Assembly: GCF_000302455.1 (NCBI RefSeq)
Contig: NZ_AMPO01000002.1
Span: forward strand, 1 to 64,000
Origin: Methanobacterium formicicum DSM 3637
Lineage (GTDB): Archaea; Methanobacteriota; Methanobacteria; Methanobacteriales; Methanobacteriaceae
Direction of reading: 5' to 3'
DNA: 64,000 nucleotides
Each line of letters opens with the position of its first letter. Position 1 is the stretch's first letter. This document shows positions 56,311 through 64,000 of the stretch, in pieces. The notes beneath the pieces are model-generated. The model ran no database searches and was not told the origin of the DNA. It saw only the letters and a program-made list of their open reading frames with translations. A program made the position numbers and the translations under genes.

Positions 56311-57732
56311 TTAGATGATTTTGATGGGGCATCCCAAACCTTCCATTACCTGGGGGAAGTTGGGGAAAGATACTCTGTGAGCAGCTGCACCTTTGATGTG
56401 CACTCCTCCAGTAAGGAGTCCTACCAGTGTGAGGGCCATAACCAGACGATGATCATCGTGGCTTTTGACCACACCACCATGTGCTCCTCCCTTAATAATG
56501 AGACCATCCTGCTCTTCAGTCACATCTACTCCCAGTTTGGTTAATTCAAGGGCCATGGTATGCACACGGTCAGTTTCCTTAAACCGGGCGTGTTCCACTC
56601 CGGTTATATGTGATGTTCCCTGGGCCACTGCAGCCAGGGCAGCTACTGTAGGCAGGAGATCCGGTGAATTTTCCAGGTTAACATTTATTCCATTAAGATC
56701 ACAGGTTGATTTAGTGGTTTTTGTCTGATCATCACTGGATGATAACTTAGCATTGGATGATAGTTTATCACTGGATAATGACTCAGCATTGGATAATATT
56801 TTGTCACTGGTTAATGACTCATTGTTGGATAATGGTTTATCACTGGATGATAATGTTCCTTTCACTGTAACCTGGTCTTCCTTAATAATGATTCTGGCTC
56901 CCATTTCTTGGAGAATATCCAGTATTATCTTATCGCCCTGCTTGGATTCAGAGAAGAGGTTTTGAACAGTTACTTCTCCATCCAGTATTGCAGCAGCACT
57001 TAAAAGGTATGATGCTGAGGAGTAATCTCCTTCAATGGTGTAATCCCTGGCGTTGTATGTTTGTTTATCAAGGTGGAACTTGTTTCCGGGGTCCTGCTGG
57101 CAGTGCACCCCGAACTTTTCCATGATATCCAGGGTCATCTCCACGTAGGGTTTGCTCTTAAATTCTCCCACTACCGAGAGGTCCACCGAGTTCTGGGCGT
57201 AAGGTGCTGAAAGGAGGATTGAGGAGATGTATTGTGAACTCACATCACCCTTAATCTGGGTTTTTCCTCCATAAAATCCATTTTTTATAACCATGGGTGG
57301 TAATCCATTTTCTTGGGTGGAATAGGCTTTCACTCCCAGTGTCTTCAGGGAGTTCAGGAGGTCCTGCATGGGTCGCCCGCGCAGGGAATCATCACCAGTG
57401 AGCACGGTACATCCTGGGGCCAAGCTGGCCATGGTGGTGAGAAAACGGAGGGTTGTGCCACTATTTTTAAGGTCCAAAACATTTTGGGGTGTTTTAAGGT
57501 CTCCTCCTGTTCCCGTAACAGTGCACAGGTCATCTTGAATTTCAATTTCGCATCCCATGGCCTGGCAGGCTTCCAAGGTGGCCAGGGTATCTGCAGAGTA
57601 GAGGGGATCTCTTAAGCAAGATTCTCCTTCAGCCAGACATGCCACTAATAAAGCACGGTGAGTGTAACTTTTGGATGGTGGAGCTTTAACCACTCCTTTT
57701 ATTTTGCTGGCCTTTTCTACCTTTAATTCCAC
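56311..57732 (-). CDS. aroA: 3-phosphoshikimate 1-carboxyvinyltransferase with repeat insertion
   Basis: About 473 residues, the shikimate-pathway enzyme adding enolpyruvyl from PEP to shikimate-3-phosphate. Motifs KAPPSKSYTHRALL, LKNSGTTLRFLTTMA, SLRGRPM, SSQYISSILLSAPY, GDYSSASYLLSAA and a late RFKETDRVHTMA and HDDHRLVMAL all appear, so the active site is intact. Residues about 294-342 (56707-56853) are an extra low-complexity insertion made of a 12-residue motif (S-D-K-x-L-S-N-x-E-S-L-x) repeated about three times, absent from ordinary AroA of ~425 residues. I use the GTG at 57732 (AGGTG 6 nt upstream); an earlier GTG at 57741 adds three residues. A tandem repeat array lies between it and valS. 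Confidence 0.93.
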   Translation of the reverse strand: MELKVEKASKIKGVVKAPPSKSYTHRALLVACLAEGESCLRDPLYSADTLATLEACQAMGCEIEIQDDLCTVTGTGGDLKTPQNVLDLKNSGTTLRFLTTMASLAPGCTVLTGDDSLRGRPMQDLLNSLKTLGVKAYSTQENGLPPMVIKNGFYGGKTQIKGDVSSQYISSILLSAPYAQNSVDLSVVGEFKSKPYVEMTLDIMEKFGVHCQQDPGNKFHLDKQTYNARDYTIEGDYSSASYLLSAAAILDGEVTVQNLFSESKQGDKIILDILQEMGARIIIKEDQVTVKGTLSSSDKPLSNNESLTSDKILSNAESLSSDKLSSNAKLSSSDDQTKTTKSTCDLNGINVNLENSPDLLPTVAALAAVAQGTSHITGVEHARFKETDRVHTMALELTKLGVDVTEEQDGLIIKGGAHGGVVKSHDDHRLVMALTLVGLLTGGVHIKGAAAHRVSFPNFPQVMEGLGCPIKII

Positions 57733-57750
57733 CTTTATCACCTAATTTCT

Positions 57751-57893
57751 TTAGTACCTATTTTTAGTACCTATTTTTAGTACCTATTTTTAGTACCTAG
57801 TTTTAGTACCTAGTTTTAGTACCTAGTTTTAGTACCTAGTTTTAGTACCTAGTTTTAGTACCTAGTTTTAGTACCTAATTTTAGTGCTTAGTA
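57751..57893. repeat. 13-bp tandem repeat, 10 copies
   Basis: Unit TTAGTACCTA(T/G)TT in ten full copies at 57751-57880, with the first three carrying TTT and later ones GTT, then a degenerate copy. It fills the spacer between valS and aroA on the - strand, so it lies within any shared transcript. Confidence 0.97.
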
Positions 57894-57908
57894 TCTTCAG
57901 TTGATTCC

Positions 57909-60665
<2,757 letters not shown>

Positions 60666-60999
60666 CTTAGGTCTCCTATTAATGATAACTCATTTGTAAA
60701 CTCTAAAATCAGCCAAATTAATAGCTAAATTAATACAAATTAATATATATGCCTTCAAGTTAAGTATTTCTATAGTTTATTAAACTAATGGATATATTTT
60801 TAACTAAGGAATATAATTTTTATTCAATGGATATAATTTAATTTATAGCATTTAATTTATAGCTTATATTATAGCTACATGATATAAAATTACGTTGGAT
60901 ATACAATATATAATTAAAAAATTCAATATATTGGATAATTAAAAAATTGGAAAAATAAGTTATCGTATTTAATAAGTGGAAAATACCGGTGAACGAATT
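60666..60999. other. 334-bp AT-rich divergent region
   Basis: Spacer between divergent valS and the gene at 61000. It is extremely AT-rich with several TATA-like runs and short imperfect repeats (TTAATTTATAGC and TTTAATTTATAGC near 60837-60862). No gene called. Confidence 0.4.
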
Positions 61000-61356
61000 A
61001 TGGAAATGTTGTGGTTTTACATTGCAGTTATCCTGGCTATAAGTGATGAAGTGCACAGTCAGATCTTCTGGAAAGTGTTCTTTGATTTTTACGTCTTACT
61101 GGCAGGAATGATTCAGAAAATAGTGGGTTCCACCATCCGAATGTGGATGTTTCACGAAGTTCTGGAGGCCATCTTCCACTTCGTACTGTTATCTTTACTA
61201 TTTTTCTCCCTGGAAATAGGATTACTGGCAGCGTTAATTCACCTGGTCATTGACCTTTACCACGAAGCAGCTGGACTGGAGATGACCTGGTTACAGCACC
61301 GTGCACTTCACTTCACTGTGGAATCACTGTTCTTCATCATGCTCCTGGGTATATGA
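61000..61356 (+). CDS. Histidine-rich small membrane protein
   Basis: About 118 residues from the ATG at 61000, which has GGTG 8 nt before it; a GTG at 60976 adds eight residues. Three to four hydrophobic segments span the protein. Histidines are placed at repeated positions near the ends of the segments (FHEVLEAIFH, LIHLVIDLYHE, HRALHF), a pattern seen in membrane metalloproteins or in lipid-modifying enzymes. No named family is recognised. It sits alone between the valS and pheT genes. Confidence 0.7.
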   Translation: MEMLWFYIAVILAISDEVHSQIFWKVFFDFYVLLAGMIQKIVGSTIRMWMFHEVLEAIFHFVLLSLLFFSLEIGLLAALIHLVIDLYHEAAGLEMTWLQHRALHFTVESLFFIMLLGI

Positions 61357-61601
61357 ACATGTGATTTGATCCACAGTTTTAATTTAACCTACAATAAATA
61401 GTATAAATTACTTATAAATTCACTAATAATGATTTATCAGTTTTAGTTAAGCTCAAATCATATTTTAAACCGAAAAATTAATCTCAAATTATAATTTGAA
61501 ATTGAAAACTAATCTTAAATTACAATAAGAACGTGAAATTAAATTTAAATCGTAATTTATACTTAAAAAAGTCACATAAAAAAAGATAAGAGGAAAAAGT
61601 T

Positions 61602-63272
61602 ATGCCTGTTATAGAATTTACTTACACTGACCTGGAAGAATTGTTAAACCGATCCATAGACAGGGATAAACTAATCGATCTTCTCCCCATGATCGGGAGT
61701 GATATTGAGGGTTACGATGATGAAGGGGTTAAAGTGGAGTTTTTCCCCAACCGACCGGACTACCTGAGTGTGGAAGGGGTGGCCCGGGCACTTAAGGGAT
61801 TCCTGGAAATAGAAAAAGGAATACCAGAGTACCCGCTGGAACCATCAGGCACCAGTATAACCATAGACCCTGGACTTGAAGGTATCCGACCTTACACTGC
61901 CTGCTGCCTGCTATTAAATGTCAATTTAACCGAGGACAAACTCCCTCAGATAATGGACTTCCAGGAAGACCTGCACTGGGTAATAGGACGGGACCGTAAA
62001 AAAGTGGCAATCGGAATCCACAACCTGGACGTATTGAAGGGACCCTTCCGCTACCTGGCAGCGAAGCCTGATGAAACATCCTTCGTACCCCTGGAAATGG
62101 ATGAAGAGATGACCCTCAGGGAAATTTTAACCGAACATAAGAAAGGAAAATCATACGCCCACCTGATAGAAAAATATGACCGGTTCCCTCTACTGATGGA
62201 CTCAGAAGGTAACATTCTTTCCATGCCACCAATCATCAACGGAGAGTTAACTAAACTCACCACTGACACCAAGAACCTCTTTGTGGATGTCACCGGCACT
62301 GACCAGCAGGCAGTGGAGCGAACCCTTAATATAATTGCCACCAGCTTTGCAGAGTCAGGGGCCACCATAAAGACCATGGAAAACATCTATCAAGATGAAA
62401 CACTGATATTACCTGATTTAACCCCAAAAGAACGCACTGTTAGTGTGAAAAATGCAGTTAAGTTGATTGGAATTCCACTCACAGCCGAAGTGGTGGCAGA
62501 ATCCCTGAGAAAGGTACGATTCGATGCTACAGTTGTTGATGAGGACACAGTAAAAGTACTGATCCCCCCTTACCGTGCAGACATCCTCCACGAAGTGGAT
62601 ATAATCGAAAACGTTGCAATTGGCTATTGTTTCCGGAAAATAGAACCTGAAATACCCAGGGTGGCCACTGTGGCCAGGGAAGATCCTTACATGGACTTTG
62701 ATCAGAATGTCAGGGAGATCATGAATGGTTTGGGCTTTGCTGAGGTTATGAGTCTCATGTTAACCAACGAGGAGAACCATTACCATAAAATGAAACTCCC
62801 AGAGACTGAACGGGTGGAAGTAGCCCAGCCCATAAGCCAGGACAGGACCATGATCCGCCAGAGCCTTCTCAATGGTTTACTGGAATTTTTAGAAGATAAC
62901 AAACACGAAGAACTTCCACAGAGAATCTTTGAAGTTGGAGATACTGTCTTCCTGGATTCAGAAAAGGAAACTAAAACCAGGGGTGTTAAAAAGATGGCAG
63001 CAATGATCACCCACTCCCAGGCCAACTTCACCGAGATCAAATCAACCAGTGATGCACTGATAAGTAACCTGGGACTGGAAATGGAGATTGAAGACCTGGA
63101 CCATCCCAGCTTCATCCAGGGCCGATGTGCCCGACTAAAAGGAGTGAAAAAAGAATCATCTGAAGTATGTGTTGAAGGATTCTTCGGTGAAGTGAACCCT
63201 GAAGTCATACGGAACTTTGAACTGGAATATCCAGTGGTGGCAGTGGAAGTAGAGTTTAAAACTCTTAAATAA
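61602..63272 (+). CDS. pheT: Phenylalanyl-tRNA synthetase beta subunit
   Basis: A 556-residue archaeal-type beta chain that binds the alpha chain (not in this window) and the tRNA, and edits mischarged Tyr. The start MPVIEFTYTDLEELLNRSID and DEGVKVEFFPNRPDYLSVEG mark the archaeal/eukaryotic form; VLIPPYRADILHEVDIIENVAIGY is the central B5-like motif and NGLGFAEVMSLMLT the catalytic-like core start. A GAGGAAAAAGTT precedes the ATG. Gene order with valS in divergent orientation is plausible for Methanobacteriales. No defect seen. Confidence 0.96.
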   Translation: MPVIEFTYTDLEELLNRSIDRDKLIDLLPMIGSDIEGYDDEGVKVEFFPNRPDYLSVEGVARALKGFLEIEKGIPEYPLEPSGTSITIDPGLEGIRPYTACCLLLNVNLTEDKLPQIMDFQEDLHWVIGRDRKKVAIGIHNLDVLKGPFRYLAAKPDETSFVPLEMDEEMTLREILTEHKKGKSYAHLIEKYDRFPLLMDSEGNILSMPPIINGELTKLTTDTKNLFVDVTGTDQQAVERTLNIIATSFAESGATIKTMENIYQDETLILPDLTPKERTVSVKNAVKLIGIPLTAEVVAESLRKVRFDATVVDEDTVKVLIPPYRADILHEVDIIENVAIGYCFRKIEPEIPRVATVAREDPYMDFDQNVREIMNGLGFAEVMSLMLTNEENHYHKMKLPETERVEVAQPISQDRTMIRQSLLNGLLEFLEDNKHEELPQRIFEVGDTVFLDSEKETKTRGVKKMAAMITHSQANFTEIKSTSDALISNLGLEMEIEDLDHPSFIQGRCARLKGVKKESSEVCVEGFFGEVNPEVIRNFELEYPVVAVEVEFKTLK

Positions 63273-63428
63273 GTTTAAACACCGGAATAAGTTATCTAGA
63301 AAAAGTTTATCTTATGGAATAGTTAAACACCGGAATAAGTTTAAACTCTTGAATAAAATTTTCCGTGATCAGTTAATTATTGGTTTAACCCATAAATTGG
63401 TTAACCATTGGTTTAACTGATATTTTTT
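63273..63428. repeat. Short repeats between convergent pheT and yjbQ
   Basis: GTTTAAACACCGGAATAAG near 63274 recurs as GTTAAACACCGGAATAAG near 63322. TTGGTTTAAC-like elements occur three times at 63380-63418. Imperfect; no T-run terminator is clear. Confidence 0.5.
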
Positions 63429-63839
63429 TTATTCTCCCATCACTGTAACTGTTAATTTCCTCTGCCGTGGACCATCCAGTTCCACAAAGAAAATACTCTG
63501 CCAGGTTCCCAGCATCAATCGACCATCTTCAACAGGAATGGTCTCACTTCCCCCTAAAAGGAATCCCCTGATATGACTGTCGGCATTATTATCAATACGG
63601 TCGTGCTGGTAACCTGCACCCTCTGGAACCAATTTTTGAAGGGCTAGCTGAAAGTCTTTCACCAGGCCCGATTCATTTTCGTTAATAACCACACCTGAAG
63701 TGGAATGGTGGCTGTAAACATTCAAAAGTCCCTCACTGATACCACTATTTTTAAGGACAGCCTCCACATCCTGGGTTATATCATGGATTTCCACTCTCTG
63801 GGATGTGTTTACATTCACAGTATCACGTTTTAAAACCAT
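63429..63839 (-). CDS. YjbQ/UPF0047 family protein
   Basis: A 136-residue protein of the YjbQ family, small trimeric beta-barrel proteins some of which have thiamine phosphate synthase activity. YSHHSTSGVVINENESG has the conserved His-His-Thr/Ser and Glu, YQHDRIDNNADSHIRGFLLG the second His set, and LMLGTWQSIFFVELDGPRQR the C-terminal motif. The ATG at 63839 has GGGGGAAG upstream. The physiological role in archaea is not settled. It is the last gene of the window; 63840-64000 is AT-rich with no gene visible. Confidence 0.93.
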   Translation of the reverse strand: MVLKRDTVNVNTSQRVEIHDITQDVEAVLKNSGISEGLLNVYSHHSTSGVVINENESGLVKDFQLALQKLVPEGAGYQHDRIDNNADSHIRGFLLGGSETIPVEDGRLMLGTWQSIFFVELDGPRQRKLTVTVMGE

Positions 63840-64000
63840 TAAAAACTTCCCCCTTTGTTGAATTTTTTAAGAATTTTTTAGAACAAATTAGATTTAGAAC
63901 AATTTTAGAACAAAAATGATTTTTTTAGGAAGTATTTTGGAATAAACTATTTTATTGATATAATTTTTTTCCAGGATTTTTTTAGTAGGATTTTTTTAGT

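Overview
The window looks like chromosomal DNA of a methanogenic archaeon of the order Methanobacteriales, most like Methanobacterium. This rests on an archaeal DHH phosphoesterase with DnaJ-type zinc fingers, a FilR1-type winged-helix regulator found in methanogens, archaeal-length PheT, ValS and AroA, HWE/HisKA_2-type PAS kinases, the oxygen-defence proteins rubrerythrin and superoxide reductase, AT-rich intergenic DNA with TATA-like boxes, and Shine-Dalgarno (SD) sequences of the GGAGG/GGTG type. No rRNA, tRNA, CRISPR array or insertion sequence was recognised.

Layout. 1-177 is the start of a secreted repeat protein that runs off the left edge. A 36-nt inverted repeat lies between it and a divergent ABC exporter (545-2314). 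2.3-31.4 kb is a very AT-rich surface-glycan island. It holds a + strand run of glycosyltransferases (GT2, a split Alg14/Alg13-like pair, several GT4), a thymidylate-kinase-like protein, two nucleotidyltransferase-fold proteins and a pentapeptide/hexapeptide fusion. A - strand block follows: CapA-like and CapK-like proteins, a fused WbpB-WbpD enzyme, WbpE, WbpI, a Wzx flippase, a glycyl radical enzyme (GRE) and its activase, and UDP-galactopyranose mutase. With the UDP-sugar dehydrogenase at 28998 these predict a complete route from UDP-GlcNAc to a UDP-2,3-diacetamido-mannuronic acid, a sugar type related to those known in methanogen N-glycans. The GRE pair embedded in this operon has no obvious textbook role and is the best candidate for something undescribed.

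31.8-45 kb is mixed accessory DNA: a CPBP membrane protease, a NERD protein, a HicBA toxin-antitoxin pair, a truncated SDR-type dehydratase, an orphan RmlA, and two copies of a TumE-type toxin-antitoxin pair on either side of an MFS exporter, a PAS kinase and two other genes. 45-64 kb is mostly core: a membrane PAS kinase, rubrerythrin, superoxide reductase, the DHH protein, a frameshifted UbiA-family gene, the FilR1-like regulator, endonuclease III, a small GTPase, AroA, ValS, PheT and YjbQ.

Recurring oddities. (1) Three genes (GRE, GalE-like, FilR1-like) have an SD-like motif placed correctly before an in-frame ATT rather than a normal start codon. (2) Two genes (a GT4 and the UbiA protein) are broken at A-homopolymers in a way that a missing A would explain. 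(3) Intergenic tandem arrays with units of 13, 15, 16, 19 and 31 bp are frequent, and similar repetitive or low-complexity insertions occur in frame inside AroA and ValS. (4) Endonuclease III has His in place of one of its four cluster cysteines.
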